This document shows, in pieces, positions 26,801-35,455 of a stretch of 44,678 nt of DNA. This DNA is from JAVWJP01 sp036638975. Lineage in GTDB: Bacteria; Bacillota; Clostridia; Oscillospirales; Ruminococcaceae. The notes beneath the pieces were generated by a model. It searched no databases and had not been told where the DNA came from. It worked only from the letters and a program-made list of their open reading frames with translations. Numbering within the stretch: position 1 is the stretch's first letter; every line of letters starts with the position of its first letter. The stretch spans positions 1 to 44,678 of the forward strand of contig JAVWJP010000018.1 in NCBI GenBank assembly GCA_036638975.1, written 5' to 3'. Made by a program: the position numbers and the translations under genes.

Positions 26801-28549
26801 TTAGTTTGATATTGGAAGTGTCACAGATATTGTTGTGCCCTTGCCCTCGTCACTTTGCAGTATAAGCTCGCCTCCGTACTTTGAAACGACGTGCTTTACT
26901 ATGGCAAGCCCAAGCCCCGTTCCGCCCACCTTGCGGCTGCGTCCCTTGTCCACCCTGTAAAAGCGCTCGAATATACGTGCCCTGTCCTCGTACGGTATAC
27001 CTATCCCCGTGTCGGCAACAACAAAGCGCAAAGCTCCGCCGCAGCGCTCAAGCGTGACCTTAACCGTGCCGCCCTCGCGGTTATATTTTACCGCATTATC
27101 CAAAAGGTTTTGCATAAGTGTTTCCATTTCGTCGGGCACGGCATTTATAACAATGTCCTCCGCCTGTACCTCAAGCCTTATGTCATGTGCTGTAAGCTGC
27201 GGCTGTAGGTTCTCTGCAAGCTCATCTATTTGCTCTTTAAGATGCACCGGCTCGTAGGCTTTTTCGTCATCTGCGCCGTTTTCTATGCACGAAAGCCGCA
27301 AAATATCATCTATAAGCAGTGCCATGCGCTGTGTTTCGCTTTTTATGCGCACTAAATATTCCTGCACCTTTTCGGGCTCTTTGACAACTCCGCCTGCCAA
27401 AAGCTCGGCAAAGCCGCCTATAGAGGTTATGGGTGTTTTAAGCTCGTGAGAAGCATTTGCGACAAACTCGCTGCGCATATTCTCGTTTTGACGTAGCACA
27501 GTTACATCTGTCAAAAGCACCACCGCACCGCTGCGCTTGCCACGCTCCAGCCATTCGGAATGTACAGGCGTTACCTGAACCGAAAGTATTCCGTTCATTT
27601 GCTCTCCGCCGTCCACATCAAAAAGCGATGAAGCACCGTTTTCTATGGCATTTTTTACGGCATCTACAAGCTTTTTCCGGCGGGTTAAGAGCAAAAGCTT
27701 TTTGCCTACAACCTCTCTGTTTTCGCCCAAAAAGTGCTCGGCAGCAGAGTTTATTTGCAGCACTTTTAAATCTCCCCCGACAAGTATAAGCCCGTTTTCC
27801 ATACTGCCTATTAAATACTCGGTTTTTTCTTTTTGGTCTGAAAGCTCGCGCACCGTTTGCGAAATATGCTGTGTAAGCGTGTTTATTGTAGCTATTATCG
27901 GTTGCAGCTCCTCCTCAGAGGGCACAGGCAGCTGCACATCATAGCTGTCGCCGTCAAGGCTGTCGCTGTCCAAATTTTTAAGGGCTGCTGCAACATCTTT
28001 AAGCGGCTTTGTCAAGGTTTTTGCTGTACTTGCCGCCAAAAAAGGTGCTATTAAAAGCGCAAGTACAAGCCCTGCCAAAAACGCGGGGAACAAATCCATT
28101 ATAGTGGTGTTTATGCTGTCCACAGGTGCGGCTATGCGGTAAATTATGTTGCCCTTGCGCATTGCCACATATATCATAGGCTTGCCAAAGGTTTCTGACG
28201 AGCGTTTTTCGTAGCCCGTGCCCGCCGCCATAGCTTGCTTTACCTCAGGGCGGTCGGCATGGTTTTCCATTGCGGCTTTGTCAAAAAACGAGTCGCCCAA
28301 AACCTCGCCGGTTTTACTTAGCACCGTTATGCGGTATTTAAAAGACAGGCTGTTATAGCTGCGCACAAATGCGGTATAATCCTCTGACTCACTTTTTTCC
28401 TGCAAGGCTATAGCCGTCAAAACGTCCTTCATTCCGTTAATTATATTTTGCTCCTTGTTATGCTGCAATATAACCGCAGCACCCGCGCCGGAGATTAACA
28501 CCACAGCCACGCAAAGAAATATACAGCGTATAATAATTTGCTTTTTCAT
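26801..28549 (-). CDS. phoR: Phosphate-regulon sensor histidine kinase PhoR
   Basis: This 582-residue membrane kinase has two helices (about 7-29 and 152-173) around a sensor domain, a HAMP-like segment (about 175-235), a PAS domain (about 240-355), the dimerisation/phosphoacceptor helix with H368 (ASHELKTP) and an HATPase_c domain with the N box (LLDNAVKYN), GTGIGIPYE-type G1 box and GGTGLGLAIVK. PhoR controls PhoB phosphorylation together with the Pst transporter and PhoU. It starts 8 bases after phoB with GAGGTG, and ends the pst-pho operon. Confidence 0.93.
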   Translation of the reverse strand: MKKQIIIRCIFLCVAVVLISGAGAAVILQHNKEQNIINGMKDVLTAIALQEKSESEDYTAFVRSYNSLSFKYRITVLSKTGEVLGDSFFDKAAMENHADRPEVKQAMAAGTGYEKRSSETFGKPMIYVAMRKGNIIYRIAAPVDSINTTIMDLFPAFLAGLVLALLIAPFLAASTAKTLTKPLKDVAAALKNLDSDSLDGDSYDVQLPVPSEEELQPIIATINTLTQHISQTVRELSDQKEKTEYLIGSMENGLILVGGDLKVLQINSAAEHFLGENREVVGKKLLLLTRRKKLVDAVKNAIENGASSLFDVDGGEQMNGILSVQVTPVHSEWLERGKRSGAVVLLTDVTVLRQNENMRSEFVANASHELKTPITSIGGFAELLAGGVVKEPEKVQEYLVRIKSETQRMALLIDDILRLSCIENGADDEKAYEPVHLKEQIDELAENLQPQLTAHDIRLEVQAEDIVINAVPDEMETLMQNLLDNAVKYNREGGTVKVTLERCGGALRFVVADTGIGIPYEDRARIFERFYRVDKGRSRKVGGTGLGLAIVKHVVSKYGGELILQSDEGKGTTISVTLPISN

Positions 28550-28557
28550 GTTTCACC

Positions 28558-29247
28558 TCAGCCTATAAATTTATAGCCTACACCACGCACGGTTTTTATA
28601 AACCGCGCGTCCTCTGCGCTGTCGCCAAGCTTTGCGCGCAGGGTTTTTATGTGCATATCAAGCGTCCTTGTTTCGCCCACGTAGTCGTACCCCCACACCC
28701 CGCACAGCAGTTCTTCGCGTGTTACAACACCGCTGTTTTTCATAAGCAGGCGTAAAAGGTCAAACTCCTTCAGTGTAAGCTCTACCGCTTTGTCGCGCAC
28801 AAAAACCTCGTGTTTTAAACTGTCAAGGCTTACGTCACCTGCGCAAAGCCGCTTGAGCTCTTCGCCCTGTGTGCTTTTTGTGCGGCGCAGTGCTGCACGA
28901 ATGCGCGCCGAAAGCTCTAACACGCCAAAGGGCTTTGTAATGTAATCCTCTGCGCCGCAGTCAAGCCCGCGAACCTTATCTATTTCGCCTGATTTTGCCG
29001 TAAGCATTAAAACGGGCAGGTCCTTTGTGAGAGGGTTCTTTTTTATTTTTTCCAAAGCCTCCAGCCCGCTCATTCCGGGCAGCATTATGTCTAAAAGCAG
29101 TAAAGAAGGTACGGTGGTTTTCATGCGCTCAAGTAAATCCTCTGCGCACTCAAAGCACTCTGTCACATAACCAAAGCTCTCTGCACTAAAGCGCAGAAGC
29201 TCGCGTATGTTTTCTTCATCATCTGTTATAAAAATTGTTTCGTTCAT
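28558..29247 (-). CDS. phoB: Phosphate-regulon response regulator PhoB/PhoP
   Basis: This 229-residue OmpR-type regulator has a receiver domain with the phosphoacceptor D53 (LLDIMLPGMSG), the conserved Thr and Lys (LTAKSG, ITKPFG), and a C-terminal winged helix (TLKEFDLLRLLMKN, RTLDMHIKTLRAKLG, VRGVGYKF). Its predicted sites are the Pho boxes at 33454-33481. Start ATG with AGGGGGC, 64 bases after phoU. Confidence 0.93.
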   Translation of the reverse strand: MNETIFITDDEENIRELLRFSAESFGYVTECFECAEDLLERMKTTVPSLLLLDIMLPGMSGLEALEKIKKNPLTKDLPVLMLTAKSGEIDKVRGLDCGAEDYITKPFGVLELSARIRAALRRTKSTQGEELKRLCAGDVSLDSLKHEVFVRDKAVELTLKEFDLLRLLMKNSGVVTREELLCGVWGYDYVGETRTLDMHIKTLRAKLGDSAEDARFIKTVRGVGYKFIG

Positions 29248-29311
29248 GCAAGCGCCCCCTGTTTTAACTGTATTCTTTTATTGTAACCATTTAAGGGCAC
29301 TTTGTAAATTG

Positions 29312-29980
29312 CTAAATAATTTGTGTTTGCTTATGCAAACCCGTGCTGTAAAAAACCACCCATTCGCATATATTTACGGCGTGGTCGCCTATTCTCTCAA
29401 GGTATTTTGCTATCATCATAAGGTCTATAGCCTGGTTTGCCTTTTCGGCGTCGCTTTCGCCGGACAGCGTTTTTATAAGCTCGCCCCGCACAACATTAAA
29501 AAGCTCGTCAACCTCATCATCTCGTGCTATAGTTTCGTGTGCTATATCCAAATTGCTGTCTATAAACGATTTTACACAGTCATGCACCATAAGGCTTGCT
29601 ATACTTGCCATTTGCGGTATATGCTTTGCCATTGAAAGCGGCTTGTTACTGTCAAGACGTATGCTAAGCTCTGCTATGTCCGAGGCTTGGTCGCCTATTC
29701 TTTCCATGTCTGTTATCATCTTTAAAGCAGTAGAAATAGCACGCAAATCTCTTGCCACAGGCTGCTGCCGCATTAAAAGCCGCAGACACCTTGCTTCAAT
29801 TTGTTTTTCCATGTCATCTACCAAATGGTCGTTCGCAATTATCTCTGCCGCAGTGTTTTTGTCGTGGCCTTCAAGCGCCTCGACAGAGCGCACTATTGCC
29901 TCCTCTATCATTCCGCCCATTTCTATAAGCTCTAAATTAAGCTGCTCCAGCTCTTTGTCAAAGCTTGAACGTGCAGTCAT
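29312..29980 (-). CDS. phoU: Phosphate signaling complex protein PhoU
   Basis: This 222-residue all-helical protein has the two PhoU repeats, each with the acidic metal motif: MERIGDQASDIAEL and LERIGDHAVNICEW. PhoU links the Pst transporter to PhoR and represses the regulon when phosphate is plentiful. Start ATG with GGCAGG upstream, 38 bases after pstB. Confidence 0.96.
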   Translation of the reverse strand: MTARSSFDKELEQLNLELIEMGGMIEEAIVRSVEALEGHDKNTAAEIIANDHLVDDMEKQIEARCLRLLMRQQPVARDLRAISTALKMITDMERIGDQASDIAELSIRLDSNKPLSMAKHIPQMASIASLMVHDCVKSFIDSNLDIAHETIARDDEVDELFNVVRGELIKTLSGESDAEKANQAIDLMMIAKYLERIGDHAVNICEWVVFYSTGLHKQTQII

Positions 29981-30018
29981 TTTGCCTGCCCCCGTTTCTA
30001 CAATTATTTTTTCTGTCT

Positions 30019-30774
30019 TTATCCAAAGCGCCCTGTTATATAGTCCTCTGTGCGTTTGTCTTGCGGCATAGAAAACATTCTCTCGGTTTCATCATATTCT
30101 ATCATTTCGCCCAAAAGAAAGAACGCTGTTTTGTCAGATATTCTTGCTGCCTGCTGCATATTATGCGTGACTATAACCACGGTATAGCGCTCTTTAAGCT
30201 CACTCATAAGCTCCTCTATCTTCATAGTGGATATTGGGTCTAAGGCAGAAGTAGGCTCGTCCATAAGCAGCACGTCAGGCTCTACCGCAAGCGCCCGCGC
30301 AATGCACATACGCTGCTGCTGCCCGCCCGAAAGCCCCAAAGCGCTTTTTTTAAGCCTGTCCTTAACCTCGTCCCAAAGTGCCGCCCCGCGCAGGCTTTTT
30401 TCTACAAGCTCCGAAAGCTCTGCCTTAGAGTGCGTTCCATGCAAACGCGGTCCATAGGCTATGTTGTCATAAATACTCATGGGAAAAGGGTTTGGCTTTT
30501 GAAACACCATGCCCACACTTTTGCGCAGCTGTGTGACATCTACAGAGTCCGCAAATATACTTTTGCCGTGGTACAGCACATCTCCCTCTGTCTTAACGCC
30601 CGCAACAAGGTCGTTCATACGGTTGAGCGTTTTTAAAAAGGTAGATTTACCACAGCCGGAGGGACCTATAAGCGCTGTAATGTCTTTTTCACATATATCC
30701 ATATTTATGCTTTTAAGTGCTTTAAAGCTTCCGTAATAAAGGTTAAGCCCCTTTGCCGTTATTATGTTTTCCAT
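30019..30774 (-). CDS. pstB: Phosphate ABC transporter ATP-binding protein PstB
   Basis: This 251-residue ATPase has Walker A GPSGCGKST (37-45), the PstB-specific stretch FQKPNPFPMSIYDNIAYGPR, signature LSGGQQQR and Walker B VLLMDEPTSALDP. It energises high-affinity phosphate import. ATG with GGAGGG; the gene overlaps pstA by 13 bases. Confidence 0.97.
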   Translation of the reverse strand: MENIITAKGLNLYYGSFKALKSINMDICEKDITALIGPSGCGKSTFLKTLNRMNDLVAGVKTEGDVLYHGKSIFADSVDVTQLRKSVGMVFQKPNPFPMSIYDNIAYGPRLHGTHSKAELSELVEKSLRGAALWDEVKDRLKKSALGLSGGQQQRMCIARALAVEPDVLLMDEPTSALDPISTMKIEELMSELKERYTVVIVTHNMQQAARISDKTAFFLLGEMIEYDETERMFSMPQDKRTEDYITGRFG

Positions 30775-31613
30775 GAGTTCCCTCCATTTAAGCGGCGGCG
30801 CGTAAGCTTTGCCGCAAGGTTTATAAGCATTACAAGCAGCATAAGAATTGCGGCAATAGCAAAGCCGACATCAAACTCGCCGCGTTCAAAAACATAAACA
30901 TAAAGTGCAACGGCAAGCGTACCGCCTGAGCGGCTCATAGCGGCAAATATATTTTTTGCCACCACCGAGCCTATCCCCGCTGTAAAAAGCAGTGCCGCGC
31001 TTTCGCCCACCACGCGCCCCACAGCCAAAATGCACCCGCTTATAATACCATCTACCGAGCTTGGCAGTATTATTGTGCGTATCATATACCATTTTGTTGC
31101 GCCCAGTGCCAAAGCGCCCTCGCGGTAGCTTTGCGGCACCGTTTTTAAGCTCTCTTGTGTTGTACGCACAATAGTCGGCAATATCATTACCACAAGTGTA
31201 AGCGCCCCTGCCAAAAGTGAAGTTTGCAACCCGCAGAGCTGTACAAAAAAAAGCATTCCGACAAGCCCATATATTATCGAGGGAATTCCGGTAAGCGTTT
31301 CGGTAGTAAACTCTATAAGCTGCACCAGTCTGCCGCTTTTTGCATATTCCGTAAGGTATATAGCCGCCCCTATGCCAAGCGGAAGCACCAGCACCAACGC
31401 CGTAATAATCATATACAATGTGTTTAATATGTTAGGTAATATACCTATAGTACCTTTAAGTGCACTGGGCGCGGTGCTTAAAAGCTGCAATGTTATGCCG
31501 CCCAGACCCCTATAAAATATATAAGCTATAAGACCGACGAGCAAAAAAAACGTTGCCCCCGCCGCCGCATATAGGGCGGCTTTAAGTGTAAAGCTGTAAA
31601 ACTTGCGCTTCAT
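30762..31613 (-). CDS. pstA: Phosphate ABC transporter permease PstA
   Basis: This 283-residue permease has six hydrophobic segments and the EAA loop TQESLKTVPQSYREGALALGATKW when read in its halves, with GIPSIIYGLVGML before it, both typical of PstA. It pairs with PstC in the membrane. ATG with GGAGG, overlapping the pstC stop as ATGA. Confidence 0.96.
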   Translation of the reverse strand: MKRKFYSFTLKAALYAAAGATFFLLVGLIAYIFYRGLGGITLQLLSTAPSALKGTIGILPNILNTLYMIITALVLVLPLGIGAAIYLTEYAKSGRLVQLIEFTTETLTGIPSIIYGLVGMLFFVQLCGLQTSLLAGALTLVVMILPTIVRTTQESLKTVPQSYREGALALGATKWYMIRTIILPSSVDGIISGCILAVGRVVGESAALLFTAGIGSVVAKNIFAAMSRSGGTLAVALYVYVFERGEFDVGFAIAAILMLLVMLINLAAKLTRRRLNGGNSWKT

Positions 31614-32479
31614 TTTTTACCTCCGCCTTTTTTTAAAAGCAGGTTAAGAGCTATATTTATAAGCATAATAAATACAAAAAGCACCAGGGCTATAGAAAAC
31701 AGCGCTTCTTTTTGCAAACCGGAGGCGTAAGACATCTCTTTAGAAACAGCCGTTGTTAAAAAGGTTACAGACTTAAAAAGCGTTGGCATATTTGCAACGT
31801 TTCCGGCAACCATCATAACCGCCATCGCTTCGCCTATAGCGCGCCCTATACCAAGCACTATACCTGCCGAAATTCCGCTGCGTGCTGCGGGGACGCTTAC
31901 CTTAAATATTGTTTCTATCTTAGTTGCACCAAGCGCCAGCGATGCCTCCTCGTACTCCTGCGGGACAGCATTAAGAGCTGTTTCAGAAACACTTATTATT
32001 GACGGAAGTATCATTATGGCAAGCACCAGAATAGCTGCAAAAAGAGAAGTTCCATTGGCGAGCTTAAAGGTTTTTGCCACAAACGGCACCAATATTATCA
32101 TACCTATAAGCCCATATACCACCGACGGTATGCCCGCCAAAAGCTCCACCGCAGGGCGCACTATGCCCGCAAGCTTAGGCGGCGCTACCTTTGCCAAAAA
32201 AATTGCCGTTAAAAGCCCCACCGGTACGCCTATTATTATTGCCCCCGCAGTGCCGTAAAATGACGTTAATATAAACGGAAGTATACCAAACTTAGGCTCT
32301 GCCGCAGTGCTTTGCCAAACCCTGCCAAGCAGAAACTCGGCAAGACCTATCTTTTTTATGGCGGGAAGCCCCGACAGCACCATGTAAACCGTAATTAGTG
32401 CTACCGCGGCTATTACCGCCATGCCACAGCCAAAAAACACTGCATTCATAACTTTTTCTGTAAATTTTTTAAGCCTCAT
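31610..32479 (-). CDS. pstC: Phosphate ABC transporter permease PstC
   Basis: This permease (289 residues) has the GIPSVVYGLIGM segment and the EAA-type loop AVPQEYEEASLALGATK. ATG at 32479 lies 4 bases after the pstS stop, so translation is probably coupled; it has no good ribosome site of its own. A GTG start 27 bases upstream (overlapping pstS) is possible but lacks a ribosome site and adds an untypical N-terminus. Confidence 0.93.
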   Translation of the reverse strand: MRLKKFTEKVMNAVFFGCGMAVIAAVALITVYMVLSGLPAIKKIGLAEFLLGRVWQSTAAEPKFGILPFILTSFYGTAGAIIIGVPVGLLTAIFLAKVAPPKLAGIVRPAVELLAGIPSVVYGLIGMIILVPFVAKTFKLANGTSLFAAILVLAIMILPSIISVSETALNAVPQEYEEASLALGATKIETIFKVSVPAARSGISAGIVLGIGRAIGEAMAVMMVAGNVANMPTLFKSVTFLTTAVSKEMSYASGLQKEALFSIALVLFVFIMLINIALNLLLKKGGGKK

Positions 32480-32483
32480 AGTT

Positions 32484-33356
32484 TTATTTAGCAGGGGGTA
32501 TAGCACCCGCAGTCTTTATAATATCGGCTGAAGCAGGGCTTGTTGCAAAGCTTATAAACGCCTTTGCCTGTTCGCTTAAAGCCGCACCGTCCTTTGTTAT
32601 AAGCACAAACGGACGCTGTATTTTATAGCTGCCGTCAAGCACAGCTTGTTCGCTCGGTGCAACTCCGCCGACAGTCACCGCTTTTACAGTATCCTTTATA
32701 GCAGAAAGCGAGGCATAGCCAAACGCATTTTCGTTGCTTTGCACCGCCGTAATTACAGCGCCCGTTGCAGTAAGCTCTTGTGCATATTTACATTTTTCTT
32801 TAGTACCTGTTATTGTTTCAAACCCGTCACGTGTGCCGGAGCCCGCCTCGCGGCCAACAAGCACTACAGGTGCGTCTGCGCCGCCTACGTCCTTCCAGTT
32901 TGTAATTTTACCTGTTGCAAGCCCCGCAATCTGCTCTATAGTAAGGTCTTTTACCGTGTTTTTTGTGTTCACTATAATAGCTATACCGTCAAGCGCAACC
33001 ACCGTTTGTGTAAGCCCTGTTTCTTCTGCCTTTAATGCGCGGCTGCTAAGACCTATATCCGTTGTACCGTCTGTTGCCGCCGTTATACCCGCGCCGGAGC
33101 CTGTTGGGTCGTAGGTGACATCAACCCCGCTGTTCTGCTGCATAAATGCCTCCGAAAGTGCGCCTATAACTTTTTCCATAGAAGTAGAGCCGTTGGTAGA
33201 AACCTTGCCGCTAAGTGCTGCCACTGACGCAGTTGGTGCACTTGGTGCGGTTGGTGCAGTGCTGCCCTCTGCCTCTTTGCTGCTCTGCGCCGCCCCGCAG
33301 GCTGCAAGTGATGCCGCCAACGCAAGGCTTATTAAAACCGATAAAAACTTTTTCAT
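32484..33356 (-). CDS. pstS: Phosphate-binding lipoprotein PstS
   Basis: This 290-residue substrate-binding protein has a lipoprotein signal peptide with lipobox LAAC (C20), an Ala/Ser/Thr-rich linker (about 23-47), and the phosphate-binding loops GSTSMEKV, DPTGSGAG, GLSSRAL and GREAGSGTRDGFE of the PstS family. It binds phosphate outside the membrane. ATG at 33356 is chosen because the seven residues before it, which would begin with TTG, do not fit a signal peptide. It is the first gene of the operon, behind the Pho boxes. Confidence 0.95.
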   Translation of the reverse strand: MKKFLSVLISLALAASLAACGAAQSSKEAEGSTAPTAPSAPTASVAALSGKVSTNGSTSMEKVIGALSEAFMQQNSGVDVTYDPTGSGAGITAATDGTTDIGLSSRALKAEETGLTQTVVALDGIAIIVNTKNTVKDLTIEQIAGLATGKITNWKDVGGADAPVVLVGREAGSGTRDGFETITGTKEKCKYAQELTATGAVITAVQSNENAFGYASLSAIKDTVKAVTVGGVAPSEQAVLDGSYKIQRPFVLITKDGAALSEQAKAFISFATSPASADIIKTAGAIPPAK

Positions 33357-33453
33357 ATAATTTTCTCTCTTTCTCAATGCTCCCGCATTGCCGTTTTATT
33401 TTATTTTGCAGGCTAATTGTACCGCCATTTGCATTTTTGTAATATCACACTAT

Positions 33454-33481
33454 GGTAAAAGCTTTGTAAAGAACAGGTAAA
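33454..33481 (-). promoter_or_regulatory. Three tandem Pho boxes upstream of pstS
   Basis: On the minus strand three hexamers TTTACC, TTTACA and TTTACC follow each other with 5-base spacers, an exact 11-base period. This matches the TT(A/C/T)ACA direct repeats bound by PhoP/PhoB in Firmicutes. A possible -10 TACAAT lies about 32 bases downstream. The pst-pho operon encodes its own PhoB and PhoR, so autoregulation is the natural inference. Confidence 0.82.
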
Positions 33482-33576
33482 GCCTGCTTTGTTATTTTAA
33501 TTATTCCCATACTGCTTGCTAATACAGTATAAAGCCTGTAAAAGTTTAATTTTTTTATGCAGTTCATCAAAAACAG

Positions 33577-33586
33577 GGCAAAATTA
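33577..33586 (+). promoter_or_regulatory. Possible sigma-F -10 element upstream of the SpoIIQ-like gene
   Basis: GGCAAAATTA matches every position of the sigma-F -10 consensus GGNRANANTW, about 90 bases before the SpoIIQ-like start. I could not find a matching -35 at the right distance, so this is weak evidence. In known spore formers spoIIQ is a sigma-F gene. Confidence 0.3.
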
Positions 33587-33677
33587 AAATGGCATCTGTA
33601 TAAACAGCAGCTTCATTGCCTAAAATAGATTTACGCAAACAATTTTTATCTTCTTTTGGAGGTGCTATTTTAAAAAC

Positions 33678-34439
33678 ATGAACAGAAATGACAAAGGTAA
33701 TTTTTCAAATTTTCTAAACGGCAAGGGCTTTTATGTTGCGCTTGCACTATGTCTTGTCGGGGCCGGCACTGCGGCATGGGTGGTTGTTGACAAAACCTTA
33801 GGCTCTATAACCGAGCCGCCCGCAGCGCCGCAAGCAAGTGAGGCAAGCGAGGCTAAGAGCTGGAGTTTCCCCTCGGCAGAGGAAGCGGGCAAGGCAAAGA
33901 CAGATATAGAAATGCCCTCCGCCTCCTCTTTGCCGCCGCAAAGCTCATCATCATCGGCAGAAGTGCAATTGCCTGCACCAAAGCAGTACGAACAGCAAAC
34001 GCTTGCGCCAAAACAGCCGATTTCGGTATATGCGCTGCCGATTACCTCCGCAGAAGTCTTTAACAAATTCAGTGAAAAAGAGCTTGTTAAAAACTCTACC
34101 TTAGGCAAGTGGTGTACACACGACGGCATAGACCTTAAAGCCGCAAAGGGCACAGAGGTACTTTGCACAGCCGACGGTACAGTCGCGCGTGTTTATGACA
34201 ACGGGCTTTGGGGCAAAACCGTAGAGGTAAACCATGCAGACGAGCTTACCAGCATCTATTGCGGGCTTAGCAAGGACGTGCCTGTACACGAGGGCGACAG
34301 CGTAAAAATAAACCAGCCGCTTGGCACTGTGGGCGACAGTAACTTAGCTGAGGCAAAGCTTGAAAGCCACCTGCACTTTGCCATGAAGCAAGGCGGAAGC
34401 TATGTAAACCCGCTTAAAGTAATGGGCATACTGAAATAA
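33678..34439 (+). CDS. SpoIIQ-like M23 (LytM) domain protein
   Basis: This 253-residue protein has one N-terminal helix (about 18-38), a Pro/Ser/Ala/Glu-rich linker (about 45-115) and a C-terminal LytM domain. The zinc ligands are present (H148 and D152 in HDGID; H231-L-H233 in HLHF), but the usual YxHL motif reads YCGL, so one catalytic His is missing. The shape (short, membrane-anchored, partly degenerate LytM) is that of SpoIIQ, the forespore partner of SpoIIIAH in engulfment; a plain cell-wall peptidase is the alternative. GGAGGTG lies 13 bases upstream of the ATG, a long spacing. Confidence 0.7.
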   Translation: MNRNDKGNFSNFLNGKGFYVALALCLVGAGTAAWVVVDKTLGSITEPPAAPQASEASEAKSWSFPSAEEAGKAKTDIEMPSASSLPPQSSSSSAEVQLPAPKQYEQQTLAPKQPISVYALPITSAEVFNKFSEKELVKNSTLGKWCTHDGIDLKAAKGTEVLCTADGTVARVYDNGLWGKTVEVNHADELTSIYCGLSKDVPVHEGDSVKINQPLGTVGDSNLAEAKLESHLHFAMKQGGSYVNPLKVMGILK

Positions 34440-34440
34440 A

Positions 34441-34481
34441 AAAACAGGCAAAGCAGTTTAAAACCCGCTTTGCCTGTTTTT
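34441..34481. terminator. Bidirectional terminator
   Basis: AAAACAGGCAAAGC (34441-34454) and GCTTTGCCTGTTTT (34467-34480) form a perfect 14-bp stem with a 12-base loop and a T-tract. It ends the SpoIIQ-like gene and the convergent ATPase gene at 34517. Confidence 0.92.
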
Positions 34482-34516
34482 ATAATATATCTTTTTAATT
34501 TGTGCAATATTAAAAA

Positions 34517-35239
34517 TTAAGCCTCTGCCGCCTGCACTTCGCTTTTTGTAATTGCTTCATTTATTACGTCAGAAACTATCTTACCGTCAAGTATTTTAAC
34601 AATTCGCCTTGCAGTATGTGCAATCTCATTGTCGTGTGTTATTAAAATTATGGTTCGCCCTTCGCACCAAAGCTCGTTTAATATCCGCATTACATCTTTG
34701 CCCGATTTTGTATCGAGGTTGCCTGTAGGCTCGTCCGCTAAAATAATGGGCGGCTTTGCGGCAATGGCGCGTGCTATGGCAACACGCTGCTGCTGGCCTC
34801 CGCTCATTTGCATAGGTCTGTGCGAAAGCCGCTCTCCCAGCCCCACACGCTCCAGTGCCTCCACCGCAAGCTTACGGCGTTCGTCCTTGGCAAGCCCGCG
34901 GTAAATAAGGGGCAACTCTACGTTTTCTACTGCATCAAGGCTTGGTATAAGGTTGAAGCCCTGAAAGACAAAGCCTATTTCTTTGTTGCGTATATCCGAA
35001 AGCTCGTCGTCCGAAAGCTTTGAAACGTCCTCCCCGTCCAAAAAGTAGCTACCCTCGCTTGGCACATCTAAGCAGCCCAGTACGTTCATAAGCGTAGATT
35101 TACCCGAGCCCGAATGCCCCACGATAGCTATAAACTCGCCATGCTCAATGCTTAAAGACACACCGTCCAAAGCATGAACTTCGTTTTCACCGGGAATATA
35201 AATCTTATATATGTCCCTAATGTCAACCAGTTTTCCCAT
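34517..35239 (-). CDS. Orphan MacB-type ABC ATP-binding protein
   Basis: This 240-residue ATPase has Walker A GHSGSGKST (41-49), signature MSGGQQQR, Walker B IILADEPTGNLD and H-loop LITHDNEIAH. It is a close MacB/LolD relative with no permease gene beside it: convergent SpoIIQ-like gene on one side and divergent NUDIX gene on the other. It could serve the ATPase-less permease at 24347-25567 or one elsewhere. ATG with GGAGGAAAG. It has its own promoter (35288-35316). Confidence 0.92.
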   Translation of the reverse strand: MGKLVDIRDIYKIYIPGENEVHALDGVSLSIEHGEFIAIVGHSGSGKSTLMNVLGCLDVPSEGSYFLDGEDVSKLSDDELSDIRNKEIGFVFQGFNLIPSLDAVENVELPLIYRGLAKDERRKLAVEALERVGLGERLSHRPMQMSGGQQQRVAIARAIAAKPPIILADEPTGNLDTKSGKDVMRILNELWCEGRTIILITHDNEIAHTARRIVKILDGKIVSDVINEAITKSEVQAAEA

Positions 35240-35287
35240 CAGCTTTCCTCCATCCTCCGGCTCATGCCGGACAATAACCCTTTGCTA

Positions 35288-35316
35288 ATATTATGCCCAA
35301 ACTAAAGCAAAGTCAA
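35288..35316 (-). promoter_or_regulatory. Sigma-A promoter of the orphan ATPase gene
   Basis: On the minus strand TTGACT (35316-35311) and TAATAT (35293-35288) are 17 bases apart. The -35 directly abuts the -35 of the divergent NUDIX promoter, inside the palindrome GTCAATTGAC (35312-35321). Confidence 0.7.
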
Positions 35317-35345
35317 TTGACAAACTGTTAATAATTTTATATAAT
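35317..35345 (+). promoter_or_regulatory. Consensus sigma-A promoter of the NUDIX gene
   Basis: TTGACA (35317-35322) and TATAAT (35340-35345) match the consensus fully with a 17-base spacer. The leader to the ATG at 35456 is about 105 bases and contains the short repeat TATAGCAG twice. Confidence 0.82.
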
Positions 35346-35455
35346 TACCACCTATAGCAGTTGTATATAATAGCTTATTATTTGCTTGCATTGCGGGTTA
35401 CAGCTATAGCAGCTGCAGCTTATGTCGTTAATTATATTTTAAGCGGGAGGGCAAC

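Noticed and set aside
31610..32506. GTG start for pstC 27 bases upstream of the chosen ATG
   Set aside because: It has no ribosome site, overlaps pstS and adds an untypical N-terminus; coupling to the pstS stop explains the ATG better.
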